Of a stretch of 64,000 nucleotides of DNA, positions 54,765 through 64,000 are shown piece after piece. The stretch spans positions 17,467,351-17,531,350 of the forward strand of contig NC_090743.1 of NCBI RefSeq assembly GCF_036898095.1, read 5' to 3'. Below the pieces are notes generated by a model. It did not search any database and was not told the origin of the DNA. It was given only the letters and a program-made list of their open reading frames with translations. Origin of the DNA: Palaemon carinicauda. Lineage: Eukaryota; Arthropoda; Malacostraca; Decapoda; Palaemonidae. A program made the translations under genes and the position numbers. Position 1 is the stretch's first letter. Each line of letters begins with the position of its first letter.

Positions 54765-56853
54765 CTGCCCACGTCCTCAGACAGCGGTAGGGGCCAGACT
54801 GATCAACTTCTGGCAGGCCTGGGAGAAGAGGGGTGCAGACCAAGAGTCTGTTCTGTTGCTCAAGGAGGGGTACAAAATACCTTTTGTACGCAGACTTCCT
54901 CTAGTAACAGTTCCCATAGACCTTTCTCCCAGGTATCGAGAGGAGTCAAAGAGACAAGCTCTACATCACGAAGTGTGTCTGTTGCTAGAGAAGGGAGCGG
55001 TGGTGAAAGTCTCGGACCTTCAATCTCCGGGGTTTTACAACCGTCTCTTCCTAGTCCCAAAGCACACAGGAGGTTGGAGGCCAGTGCTAGATGTCAGTGC
55101 GCTCAACGTTTTTGTTACGAAAACAAAATTTACGATGGAGACCACGAAGTCCGTCTTAGCAGCGGTCAGAGAGGGAGACTGGATGGTCTCTCTCGACCTG
55201 CGAGATGCATACTTCCACATTCCTATACACCCGGATTCCCAACCGTTTCTGAGGTTTGTTTACAGGAATGTGGTGTACCAGTTTCGAGCACTGTGCTTCG
55301 GCCTCAGTCCTGCTCCTCTCGTGTTTACGAGGCTCATGAGGAATGTGGCAAAATTCCTTCATTTATCGGGAATTCGAGCCTCCCTGTACTTGGACGACTG
55401 GCTTCTCAGAGCATCGTCCAGTCATCGCTGTCTGCAGGATCTTCACTGGACGTTGGGTCTGGCAAAGGAGTTGGGACTTTAGGTCAACTTAGAAAAGTCT
55501 CAACTGATTCCATCCCAGACGATTCTCTATTTGGGGATGGAGATTCGCAGTCTAGTTTTTCGGGCTTTTCCGTCTGCCACCCGAATAGAACAAGCCCTGC
55601 TCAAAGTCCGACTCATGCTGAAAAGAGAACGTTGTTCAGTAAGAAGTTGGATGAGTCTCGTAGGGACTCTGTCATCCCTGGAGCAGTTTGTCTCGCTAGG
55701 GAGACTTCACCTTCGCCCTCTCCAGTTCCATCTAGACTCTCACTGGAACAAGAGCAAGACTTTAGAGGCTGTATCAATCCCGGTCTCCGAGCCAGTAAAA
55801 GCATGCCTGAACTGGTGGGACAGCAACATAAGTCTGAGAGAGGGTCTGTCCCTAGCAGTCAAGAACCCAAACCACGTGTTGTTCTCAGACGCGTCGGATT
55901 TGGGTTGGGGTGCGACTCTGGACGGTCGGGAATGCTCGGGTCTTTGGACCTCAGTTCAGAAGAGCATGCACATCAACGGCAAGGAACTATTAGCAGTCCA
56001 CTTGGCCTTGATGAATTTCGAGAGCATTCTTCGAAACAAAGTGGTAGAGGTCAATTCAGACAACACCACAGCTTTGGCGTACATCTCCAAGCAAGGAGGC
56101 ACACACTCCCACACGCTGTACGTGATCGCAAGGGACCTCCTCATATGGTCAAAAAATCGAGGCATATCCCTGTTGACAAGATTCATCCAGGGGGACTTGA
56201 ACGTCTTGGCAGACTGTCTCAGTCGGAGAGGTCAGGTGATCCCCACGGAATGGACCCTCCACAAGGACGTGTGCAAGAGTCTTTGGGCGACTTGGGGTCA
56301 ACCCACCATAGACCTCTTTGCCACCTCGTTGACCAAAAGGCTCCCAATCTATTGCTCGCCAGTCCTAGATCCAGAGGCGATCCACATAGACGCGTTTCTA
56401 CTGGACTGGTCTCACCTGGACTTGTATGCATTCCCACCATTCAAGATAGTCAACAAGGTACTGCAGAAGTTCGCCTCTCACGAAGGGACAAGGTTGACGT
56501 TGGTTGCTCCCCTCTGGCCCGCGAGAGAGTGGTTCACAGAGGTACTTCAATGGCTGGTAGACATTCCAAGGAGTCTTCCTCTAAGGATAGATCTCTTACG
56601 GCAGCCCCACGTAAAGGATCTTCATCAAAGCCTCCCCGCGCTTCGTCTGACTGCCTTCAGACTATCGAAAGATTCTCAAGAGCTCGAGGCTTTTCGAAGG
56701 AGGCAGCCAGAGCAATTGCGAGAGCTAGGAGAGCTTCTACCATCAAAGTATACCAGTCGAAGTGGGAAGTCTTTCGAGACTGGTGCAAGTCAGCATCTGT
56801 TTCCTCTTCCAGTACCTCTGTACCCCAAATCGCAGACTTTCTCTTACATCTGA
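54676..56853 (+). pseudogene. Reverse transcriptase-RNase H of element B (one in-frame stop)
   Basis: The ATG at 54676 lies inside the gag tail. RT motifs: LINFWQAWEKRG, GFYNRLFLVPKHTGGWRP, VLDVSALN, SLDLRDAYFHIPIH (motif A), LCFGLSPAPLVFTRL and YLDDWLLRA (YxDD intact). A TAG at 55480 interrupts just after LAKELGL; the frame continues with VNLEKSQLIPSQ, and copy A has a sense codon there. RNase H: LFSDASDLGWGATL, KELLAVHLAL, VNSDNTTALAYIS and NVLADCLSR, all acidic residues present. A conserved IDLFATSLTKRLP and YAFPPFKIVNKVL tail follows, ending at 56853 inside the recombinase gene. Only the stop prevents a full product. Confidence 0.9.
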
Positions 56854-57722
56854 GAAATGTTCGCTCCCTCTCAGCACCCACTATTAAGGGCTACAGGAGC
56901 ATGTTGGCTTCGGTCTTTCGACATAGAGGCTTAGATCTTTCCAATAATAAAGATCTCCAAGATCTCCTTAAGTCTTTCGAGACCTCTAAGGAACGTCGTA
57001 TGGCAACTCCTGGATGGAACTTAGACGTGGTCCTAAGGTTCCTGATGTCAGACAGGTTTGAGCCATTACATTCAGCCTCCCTGAAGGATCTCACCCTCAA
57101 GACACTTTTCTTAGTGTGCTTGGCTTCGGCTAAAAGGGTCAGTGAGATTCAGGCCTTCAGTAAGAACATCGGCTTTTCCACAGATAAAGCCACATGTTCA
57201 CTTCAGCTTGGTTTCCTGGCCAAAAATGAACTGCCTTCTCGTCCTTGGCCTAAGTCATTTGATATACCTTGCCTGTCAGAGATCGTTGGCAACGAACTTG
57301 AAAGAGTACTGTGTCCAGTTAGAGCTCTTAAGTTCTACTTAGCTCGTACTAAGTCCTTACGAGGTGGATCTGAGGCCTTGTGGTGCTCAGTTAAGAAGCC
57401 ATCATTACCTATGTCAAAGAATGCTTTGTCATATTTTATTAGATTTTTAATCCGAGAGGCTCATTCTCACTTGAGTGAAAAAGACCGTTGCTTGCTTAAG
57501 GTTAAGACGCACGAAGTAAGAGCTATAGCAACTTCCGTGGCCTTTAAGCAAAATAGATCTCTGCGAAGTATTATGGACGCGACCTTTTGGAGAAGCAAGT
57601 CGGTATTCGCGTCATTTTACTTAAAAGATGTCCAGACTCTTTATGAGGACTGCTACACACTGGGTCCATTCGTTGCAGCGAGTGCAGTAGTGGGGGAGGG
57701 TTCTACCACTACATTCCCTTAA
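56550..57722 (+). CDS. Tyrosine recombinase of element B
   Basis: 390 codons from the ATG at 56550, chosen because upstream codons of the same frame are a shadow of RT/RNase H. Basic N-terminal leader, then a core-binding domain (about residues 45-150: STIKVYQSKWEVFRDWC, SAPTIKGYRSMLASVF). The catalytic domain has SAKRVSEIQAF (Arg196), LGFLAKNELPS, LCPVRALKFYLART, KTHEVRAIATSVAF (His321, Arg324), ATFWRSKSVFASFYLKD (Trp about 347, Tyr357). The R-H-R-Y tetrad is complete and there is no stop or shift. It overlaps RT/RNase H by 304 bp. In DIRS elements this enzyme replaces an integrase and inserts circular DNA without target duplication. The only uninterrupted enzyme gene in the window. Confidence 0.92.
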   Translation: MAGRHSKESSSKDRSLTAAPRKGSSSKPPRASSDCLQTIERFSRARGFSKEAARAIARARRASTIKVYQSKWEVFRDWCKSASVSSSSTSVPQIADFLLHLRNVRSLSAPTIKGYRSMLASVFRHRGLDLSNNKDLQDLLKSFETSKERRMATPGWNLDVVLRFLMSDRFEPLHSASLKDLTLKTLFLVCLASAKRVSEIQAFSKNIGFSTDKATCSLQLGFLAKNELPSRPWPKSFDIPCLSEIVGNELERVLCPVRALKFYLARTKSLRGGSEALWCSVKKPSLPMSKNALSYFIRFLIREAHSHLSEKDRCLLKVKTHEVRAIATSVAFKQNRSLRSIMDATFWRSKSVFASFYLKDVQTLYEDCYTLGPFVAASAVVGEGSTTTFP

Positions 57723-58111
57723 TTCCAATATCCTTTTAATCTGTCTCTTGAAATGTTTTTAATCTTGTTTTTGGGTTGTACGGAAGGCTAAGAAGCCTTT
57801 CGCATCTTGGTTGATTTGGCGGGTGGTCAAATGTCATTTCTTGAGAGCGCCCAGATTAGGGGTTTGATGAGGTCCTGTTGTATGGGTTGCCGCCCTTGAT
57901 ACTTCAGCTCCTGGGAGTCTTTCAGCATCCTAAGAGGATGGCTGGGCTTCGTGAGGAAAGCAGACTAACAAGGCAGAGTAATCGTCAAAGTCAGCTTCCT
58001 TACCAGGTACCTATATTTATTTGGGTTTTGTTATGATATAACTGTCAAAAACTCTAAGCATATACGCCGTAATCTGTATTAATACTGGTCTCTACCCACC
58101 ACCATGGGTGT
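57723..58111 (+). other. 3' untranslated region of element B
   Basis: Between the recombinase stop and the ICR; no frame or repeat of note. Confidence 0.7.
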
Positions 58112-58210
58112 GAATCAGCTATTATATATTCACCGGCTAAATTTAATATTTAAAAATGATATTTTGATTATAAAATAAATTTTTGAATATACTTACCCGG
58201 TGAATATATA
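58112..58210 (+). repeat. Internal complementary region (ICR) of element B
   Basis: First half: CAGCTATTATATATTCACCGG and AATTTAATATTTAAAA, the complement of the left outer end. Second half: ATGATATTTTGATTATAAAA to TACCCGGTGAATATATAA, the complement of the right outer end. Confidence 0.93.
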
Positions 58211-58422
58211 AATTAGAGACCCAGCGGGATGAGAAGAACTGGAGCTGTTTACATGTATATGCGGTATCTGGCCGATAGTTGGCGCTGGTGGGCACACCCG
58301 CAACCTTCATGGCGATTGCTCGCGAGTTTTTGTGTTTTTCTGTCGAGCCGTCCGAGACGTCAGCTATTATATATTCACCGGGTAAGTATATTCAAAAATT
58401 TATTTTATAATCAAAATATCAT
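58211..58422 (-). repeat. Right inverted terminal repeat of element B
   Basis: Inverted copy of 51884-52060 (GAGCTGTTTACATGTATATG, GTTGGCGCTGGTGGGCAC, TCTGTCGAGCCGTCCGAGAC) with an outer extension of about 50 bp (TATATTCAAAAATTTATTTT…) found only here and in the ICR. Confidence 0.95.
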
Positions 58423-58965
58423 ATTGTCGCTTTTGGTAAGGACCTTGGCCTCCTTTGTAGCCATGGACAAAGTGGTCTTCCACTTTGTTTCAAAGAGCTA
58501 CTTAATGGAGTTAGCCTTTTGTGCGGGTAAGCCTCTCCCGGCTTTGGAAGAGTGCACACCAGTCTCACCTTTCTTATCACACGATTCCGTTCACTAGACC
58601 AATGTCCAATTTACCTTTGCTGGGAGTAAACCGCATACAGATGTGGCCAGCCACCAAATTTTTGAGAAGCTGCCCAGGATTTATGAACACCTCCTTAAGT
58701 ATGAGTCGTAGACCAGATAATGGTGCCTTCATCTTCCTTGCTGGTGAAAACTCTTATCGACATCTTTATGAGAGACCTTTATGCTTCTTTCAGGTCTGTC
58801 GAGTCTGTTGTGAGCATGAACTTGCCACAGCTACCCTCTGCCATGAGCTGAAACCTTTCTCACCTCTAGCATCTGGGGAAAAGACCTGTTTCCTTAGAGG
58901 AAAGTTATGGATGAGGCCGTCGCAGAGCTTAGAGCCTTTTTCCTGAATTGGTGGATCTCATTGAA
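58423..58965 (+). pseudogene. Gag relic of element E
   Basis: Broken translation with AMDKVVFHFVSKSYLMELAF, then GKPLPALEECTPVSP, equivalent to FMEKGFKAALKAV…GKPCRTLEECRPF of C. After a stop come FEKLPRIYEHLLKYES, a WGKDLFP block near 58880 and AVAELRAFF, again in the order of C gag. Stops and shifts throughout. Element B separates it from the leader. Confidence 0.65.
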
Positions 58966-59067
58966 GTAGCAGTTCACCCCTGGAAAGGCCACAACCAAGA
59001 GGTCTCACAAACTGACTTATCATGGTAAGTCGTTTGTTCTTTCTCATGCCGCTATTCCTCGGAATGT

Positions 59068-59367
59068 CTACGCTGTGCCCTTATAAGTGGTGTTACACTC
59101 CCTAGCCCTCCAATCTATGTACAAGTATGGGTTGTCTTCTGAGGCCGTCTTGACTGGAGACAGGTCCAGAGATCGTGGACCTTGAAACGGCAGTGGTGGT
59201 AGCGGTTCATGTCCTAAACACAAGATAATGAAGGCCTCGGTAGAGGGACGGTTAACCTTGTTCAAGTATTGTGGGTTCTTCAGTTCTTGGACACAGTTAT
59301 TCTCAACGGTTTTGCTTGGAAGTAGTAACAATGGCCACCACAGTTCAGGAGATTCTTTCAGGAACAC
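59068..59367 (-). pseudogene. Possible recombinase fragment in reverse orientation inside E
   Basis: The minus-strand frame holds SKTVENNCVQELKNPQYLNK, close to SSKTVENNLFPDPAFLAKNE of the C recombinase. The upstream MAT… residues (about 59330) also agree. Sequence beyond this does not align. If real, an internal inversion or a separate insertion placed it against the sense of E. Confidence 0.35.
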
Positions 59368-59424
59368 TTGTCTGGAACAGTATATATAAGATCTCTTGTA
59401 GAGGGGAGTAATCTGCTGCGTGAG

Positions 59425-60080
59425 ATCTATGAGATTTCAAGATAGTCTATTTTGTGGGCCAAACGGTATCGAGCTTACCTCAGACTATTTTCGTCTTGTC
59501 TGGCCTAAACCTGTTCGTTCAGTTGGACAGGTTCCGGATGTTGGCTATTTCACAGATATGGACCCTTCCACCCTTAGGGGCTTTCACGTGTCCCTATGGA
59601 TTTTACTGATCTTTGTATTGTCGGTTGCAGCCTGTGGAGAAAGGTATAAGTAATCGGAGCTTTGCCATTCGGGCTCAGCATAGTTCTGAAGGTTTTTCAC
59701 GAAGTTTACTGACGTAGTCATACAACTGAAGTAGACAGGTTTTTAAGTAGAGGCATACCTGGTTGACTGCCTAGTGCAAATTCCGTGGCACTGAGTGCTT
59801 GGAAGCAGCCAATTGAGTTTTTGGTTCCTCTAGTCCCATGGACTTCAGACCAACCTTAAGAAATCAGAACTGACTCTAGCTCAGGACTTCCCACGGTTGG
59901 AGAGTAGTTGTGAATTTATCTCGCTTCCGTTCTATTCTTCCCTCAAGGGGGAGGAAATAGAGACGTCAGTCAAGTCCCTGTTCTAGTCGGGGATGATCAC
60001 CAGGCGACGCTCAGAGAAGATTCGAGGATCTTTACGATTCACAAATTTTGTCCTCAATGTACGGCTCAAAGATGCAAACT
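59425..60080 (+). pseudogene. Reverse transcriptase relic of element E
   Basis: In changing frames: RFQDSLFCVPK, LDRFRMLAISQIWTLPPLGA (D has CDRFRMLTISQVRTLLPRGA), then LPFGLSIVLKVFHEVY (D: MPFGLNIAPRIFTKL). Motif A and YxDD are destroyed. It ends at the right ITR, so RNase H and recombinase were deleted. Confidence 0.7.
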
Positions 60081-60099
60081 AGTTCGGGGAAGTAGATAA

Positions 60100-60372
60100 G
60101 ATATGTAACGACTCCTCACTTATCCTTCCTCTTAGAGGATTAGACTGGGAAAGGTTTATTAGGGGTGCAGATACCTATGGTTATCTAAGGATACGTCCCT
60201 GATTATACACGATATCTTCGGATAGTCGTTGTGGGGGTTAGAACCCTGTGATACCTGACGGTAATTCTCTTATAATATTAATCGCAGAAATATTATACAG
60301 TAGAAAGTTGCTGGAGGGAACTTCCATCAGGACGACATGGCTATCTCACCCAAAAATAGATTTTTCTTACGT
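60100..60372 (-). repeat. Right inverted terminal repeat of element E
   Basis: Inverted copy of 46693-46939 with an outer extension (ATCTCACCCAAAAATAGATT, then ACGTCAAAATCCC) like that of C and D. LINE 3' UTR resumes at 60373. Confidence 0.9.
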
Positions 60373-60455
60373 CAAAATCCCTTCTATGATAAAAAATATC
60401 GGCGTCAATGACCTTCAATGTCAGGATGCCAGAGAACTTCAAATCATTCATTAAC
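60373..60455 (+). repeat. 3' terminus of the LINE copy split by element E
   Basis: GGCGTCAATGACCTTCAATG, GTCAGGATGCCAGAGAACTT and CAAATCATTCATTAA correspond to the last 60 bp of the LINE at 44.6 kb, completing the copy broken at 46692. Confidence 0.85.
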
Positions 60456-60521
60456 TACTGCACTGTAATTGTTGAGGGGCTACTTACCTCTTGGTAAGGG
60501 TAGAAGGGACTCTTTAGCTAT

Positions 60522-60850
60522 GGTAAGCAGCTCTTCTAGGAGGAGGAAACTCCAAAATCAAACATTGTTCTTTAGTCTTGGGTAGTGCTGTAGCCTCTGT
60601 ACCATGGACTTCCACTGTCTTGAGTTAGAGCTCTCTTGCTTGAGGGTACACTCGGGCACACTATTCTAATTTCTCTTCCTCTTGTTTTGTTGAAGTTTTT
60701 ATAGTTTATATAGAAAATATTTATTTTAATGTTACTGTTCTTAAAATATTTTATTTTTCCTCGTTATCTTTCGTCACTGGACTATTTTCCCTTTTGGAGT
60801 CCCTGGGCTTATAGCATCCTGCTTTTCCAACTAGGGTTTTAGCTTAGCAA

Positions 60851-60886
<36 letters not shown>
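60522..60886 (+). repeat. Dispersed repeat with (TAA)n tail, copy 2
   Basis: Same family and orientation as 5432-5692, with about 100 bp extra in the middle, ending GCTTTTCCAACTAGGGTTTT, AGCTTAGCAAG and about nine TAA/TAA-like units. Confidence 0.8.
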
Positions 60887-60887
<1 letters not shown>

Positions 60888-62256
60888 TGATGATGATGCG
60901 GAAGGACCATGTGACAGGACGATCGCTGGAGAGTAAATGCCTGGAGTAGGAGACGATTCCCGATCTTTGGCTCCCCTTGACTTTGTCACTGCTGGCTAAG
61001 AAAAGCTCGATTGAGACTTCTGACTAGGGGAAGAAGCTGTGCCCCCTTCCCTTCCTAACCCTGACATTAGACATCACCCTCTGCTGCTGGACAAGATTCA
61101 GACACTGCACCATCTGTTCTGAAGATGAAGAGGATTGATCGTACAAAGCTTCCTAATCACCCTACATTTATGCGTGAGAGAGTCGGTGCTGTATAATCCC
61201 TCAACCCTTGTGATGGTGTGAAGGTGCAGGTACTCGCTCTACTGCTACCAGTACTTGGCATCATACAGGAACAATTACTTGTGTTGTTGGTCAGGATTAA
61301 GGCCACTGCCCAGGCCCTCAACTTGCATCAGACTGCTAAATGGAGAAAACACGTAGGACTACATCCCAGCAGAGGGTATGTGATACTTCGGATAACCTAC
61401 GCGAGCAGAGAAGGGGCAATGGTAAACATCGTCACAGACTCCCGTGCACAACCACCTACATGTACTGTACACGAGTGCCTTACCTCAAGCAAGGAATGCA
61501 CGCATTAGGTCGGTGTCACCAGATTTATCGTTTCTGCTTGCCCTAATCCAGGTCTCTCTGTTCTAAGACTTAATGAATAGACACTCACGCTCATGCTCTT
61601 CATGCTTTATGCTGCATATGCACGATAGTCTTGTGATAGTTTTCCAAAAGTACACCATCCGATGAAACTTCCAGTTGCAGAGCGACATAAGATCTCAAAG
61701 AATAGGTTTTAGCAGTCTGGATGTAACTGTCTTTGGTCATGTCACCTACGGTTTCCCATTGCTCAGAGTCATCGGTTAGGGATTTTTTAGTGCATAGATC
61801 TTCCTACCCCAGACAACATTTTGTTGCTGATAGATAGATCCATTTTTGGGAGAGATCTTCCTGCATGTGAGAGGGATCTTCCAATACACCAGAGCAATGA
61901 GTTGAGGTAAGGAACAAAGCGTGATCATTCAGGTGACTGGGTCGTCAGGAATTTATTCGTATATTGTTTGACCCCTTGTTCTATTTGTCCTTATTCAGTT
62001 AGAGCTTGTGGCACTTGTCACCCAAGACAGGCACGAAAGTAAAGGCTGCCACAATAGCCTTTTATAAGTTAAAACATCAAGCAGTCATCCCTATTTTGTT
62101 GACCCAATTGCCTGGTTCTGTTTAAGGTCTGGAACATGAGTACACAAAGTAATTAAAGTTAGGGATATTGGATCTTCCTCAGCTCTCTAGAAGGTGGTTA
62201 GTGACTAGGTATTTACACAGTAGTCTACGTTCCACTACCTGCGGGAGTACACATAC
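60887..62256. other. Spacer without recognised genes
   Basis: Frames up to 96 codons lack motifs. It has no tandem repeats. A (GAT)n stub follows the (TAA)n tract. Confidence 0.5.
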
Positions 62257-62321
62257 TCCTCGTTTAACGGCAGGATGCCAGAAGATCTCAAATCAATCAA
62301 TCAATCAATCCTCGTTTAACG
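62257..62321 (+). mobile_element. 39-bp LINE tail insertion with target duplication
   Basis: The insert 62270-62308 (GCAGGATGCCAGAAGATCTC, then (AATC)n) is the last 39 bp of LINE family 1. It is flanked by perfect 13-bp direct repeats TCCTCGTTTAACG at 62257-62269 and 62309-62321. Confidence 0.9.
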
Positions 62322-63235
62322 ATGAGATCTATTCCAACAAACCTGTCAAGTTAATTTTTCTCATGAGTACATGGTAACTGTTAACTCCAGGTCACCAACT
62401 TTTTCCATTTTCTAACCCAACTCTGTTTTACCTGAAATAACTGTGTTAACAAAATATTTTGTGTATAATAATGAAATTACATCACTATAATGTTACTTGT
62501 GGTGAGATATGTGCTCCATGTAGTTGTTAACAAATAGCGGACCGCCTAAAAAATCCATTGTATCTTTGAATTGTTGTAAATGAACCATCGCTAAATGAGA
62601 GTGTACTTGTACAGTACACCAACAAATTCACAGGTTCTGTACCCTTGGTCCTGTGGTGGCATCACAACAGGTTGTGTAACCCACTTTACTCCTTCATGTA
62701 ACTAGGAGCAACGTATCCTACAGAGGAATGTACGTTCTCCTGTGATAGTTTGCCAACATTCTATATAGTAGGAGCCTTACCAAATGCCTGCTTTATACAT
62801 GTTCAGGCTGTTATGAGTGAAAAAGTGAATACTCTGTTATGAAAAATATTTGATGGTGAAATTAGTTGCCAGTCTGTGAATATGTGCCAAAGTTATCCGA
62901 GACCACGCTTTGCTGTTTGTGTTTACCATTACAATGCTTGACAAGAAAAAGTACACGAGTGCCGTATGATCTAATTAACTTTTATGGACCATAAGTATTT
63001 TTATACTGTAGTTCTAATTATGTTTTGAATGTCTAGTCATATTAGAGGTGGATAACCCGTCTTGCTTCTTCAACACAAACCAACCCCTCTGTTGACAAAC
63101 TGGAAACTGTAAAGGACCATTCTTTAGAAGCTCAAAAGCCAGGTAATTTGGGTAACCTAGGGAATCTGAGAATTCATCATGTCACCCAAATTCCCATAGA
63201 AAATAATCATGATGTACTATATAAAACATTCAGCG
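62322..63235. other. Spacer without recognised genes
   Basis: AT-rich, with short frames. A 'ggtcctgtggtgg' word near 62650 also occurs near 30035. Confidence 0.5.
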
Positions 63236-64000
63236 TTATGGTAGAATCAGAGAAATCCGAATGAGACTTGTAAATGACAATTGGGATTCATGGATATCAT
63301 TTGATAAAAATGATAAAGCATTTGATGCAATCAGAGACATTATGAATATTAAAATCAATAATCTGAATATCAAGGGTGCTCTTTGTGATGGGGTACCTAA
63401 GGATTTAGATGTATACAAACCAGATTGGATTGAGATAGATTTAGAGGTGGTTGTACCCTTCCAGAGAAAGCCAAAACCATCAAAGTGGCTTATCGCTCAG
63501 TCAAAAGGAAGTATAAGGAATTTTTTTTAAATAAAGAAATTTTGTCTAGAGAAAGTAGGTACCATCGCACCGGGAGTTATAGTGTATCTCGTTTTGGAAA
63601 GAACAGTTCCTCATAAGTGTGAAATCAGAAACACAATGTTATATTATGCAATTTAAAGACAGAGAATGATGACATAAAGTTGGATGTGAAACCCCATCTA
63701 AACTTCAGTTATGGAGGAGTAGTAGTTTTCAATAGAGACTTGAATGAGTTTCTGCAAGAAGAGAAACTGGCCATGTGTTCTTTAACTGTGGAAAGTGCAT
63801 AAAGTCCTGGAACATCAATAATTATCCTTGCTTTCCAGGATGCTAATGTGCCTTTCCATATTTACATGGAAAATGAATGGATTAAAGTTAGAACTTTTAA
63901 GCAGAAGCCACTGCAATGTTTTAAGTGCTTTAAATATGGGCAAAATTAATTATTTTAGATATGGGCATCCTTCTGAAGTTTGCAAGAATGAAAAGAATGT
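63236..64000 (+). pseudogene. LINE ORF1 (gag-like) relic, runs off the right edge
   Basis: The frame 63261-63530 has DWIEIDLEVVVPFQRKPKPS and continues in broken frames. Near 63880 comes IKVRTFKQKPLQCFKCFKYG and, after a short insertion with a stop, YGHPSEVCKNEKN. Together these make a CCHC zinc knuckle (C-x2-C-x4-H-x4-C), the normal end of ORF1 in I-group LINEs. Whether it belongs to LINE family 1, whose ORF1 is missing at 40.6 kb, cannot be told here. Confidence 0.6.

Larger units (their letters stand above)
51884..58422 (+). mobile_element. DIRS-like retrotransposon B, nearly full length
   Basis: About 6.5 kb: left ITR (51884-52060), gag (52258-54764, one frameshift), RT/RNase H (54676-56853, one stop), tyrosine recombinase (56550-57722, open), 3' UTR, ICR (58112-58210) and right ITR (58211-58422). 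Each gene overlaps the next, the normal DIRS plan. Inserted in E without visible target duplication. It has the fewest lesions of any DIRS copy here. Confidence 0.93.
46693..60372 (+). mobile_element. DIRS-like element E, decayed, with nested insertions
   Basis: Bounded by ITRs (46693-46939 and 60100-60372, inverted, about 90% alike by eye). Inside, in order: a leader of about 4 kb, a LINE fragment with target duplication, a hairpin, a SINE candidate, all of element B (51884-58422), then relics of gag and RT of the C/D type. RNase H, recombinase in sense and ICR are missing, so the 3' half was deleted. Without B and the LINE fragment it is about 6.4 kb. Confidence 0.82.

Noticed and set aside
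54975..56549. Upstream 525 codons of the frame that becomes the B recombinase
   Set aside because: They overlay RT/RNase H in the other frame. Homology to recombinases begins only after about 56550, so I start the gene there.

Overview
This window looks like repeat-dense intergenic DNA from an arthropod, most likely a decapod crustacean. That assignment is an inference. It rests on the density of DIRS1-like tyrosine-recombinase retrotransposons (known to be widespread in Decapoda), apparent splice signals, long AT-rich spacers, (TC)n/(AT)n/(TAA)n microsatellites and truncated non-LTR elements. No host protein-coding gene can be supported. Every protein-like reading frame with a recognisable domain belongs to a retroelement, and almost all are broken.

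DIRS-like elements fall into several families. A (left edge to about 4.86 kb, minus strand) and B (51.88-58.42 kb, plus) are one family. C (14.43-23.21 kb, minus), D (30.63-35.37 kb, plus), a D remnant (22.17-23.15 kb) and E (46.69-60.37 kb, plus) share a second type of gag/RT. F elements (F0 25.7 kb, F1 26.4-35.6 kb, F2 37.9-44.7 kb) are mostly long non-coding leaders plus termini. B, C and D show the DIRS hallmark layout: gag, RT/RNase H overlapping a tyrosine recombinase, inverted terminal repeats (ITRs), and an internal complementary region (ICR) that repeats the two outer ends joined together.

The insertions are nested and can be ordered. D sits inside an F1 terminus. An I-group LINE (40.57-44.60 kb) sits inside F2. 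E is inserted in the 3' UTR of a second copy of that LINE (46.06-46.69 kb, resuming at 60.37 kb). E in turn holds a LINE fragment with a 14-bp target duplication, a tRNA-related SINE candidate and the whole of element B. C is bracketed by inverted copies of an unrelated repeat.

The least diverged pieces are the tyrosine recombinase of B (uninterrupted, R-H-R-Y tetrad visible) and the LINE at 40.57-44.60 kb (full endonuclease, RT and RNase H, but with a substituted motif-A aspartate and a frameshift). The most unusual signal is in the F leaders: tandem arrays of short perfect hairpins with TTCG loops, including five exact GGAC-TTCG-GTCC units.

The spacers at 7.6-10.5, 11.4-13.0, 35.9-37.9, 44.7-45.5, 60.9-62.3 and 62.3-63.2 kb hold only microsatellites, minisatellites or nothing recognisable. 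One weak candidate for a host first exon lies at about 12.6-12.7 kb. All alignments were made by eye, so boundaries are generally good to about 5-20 bp.
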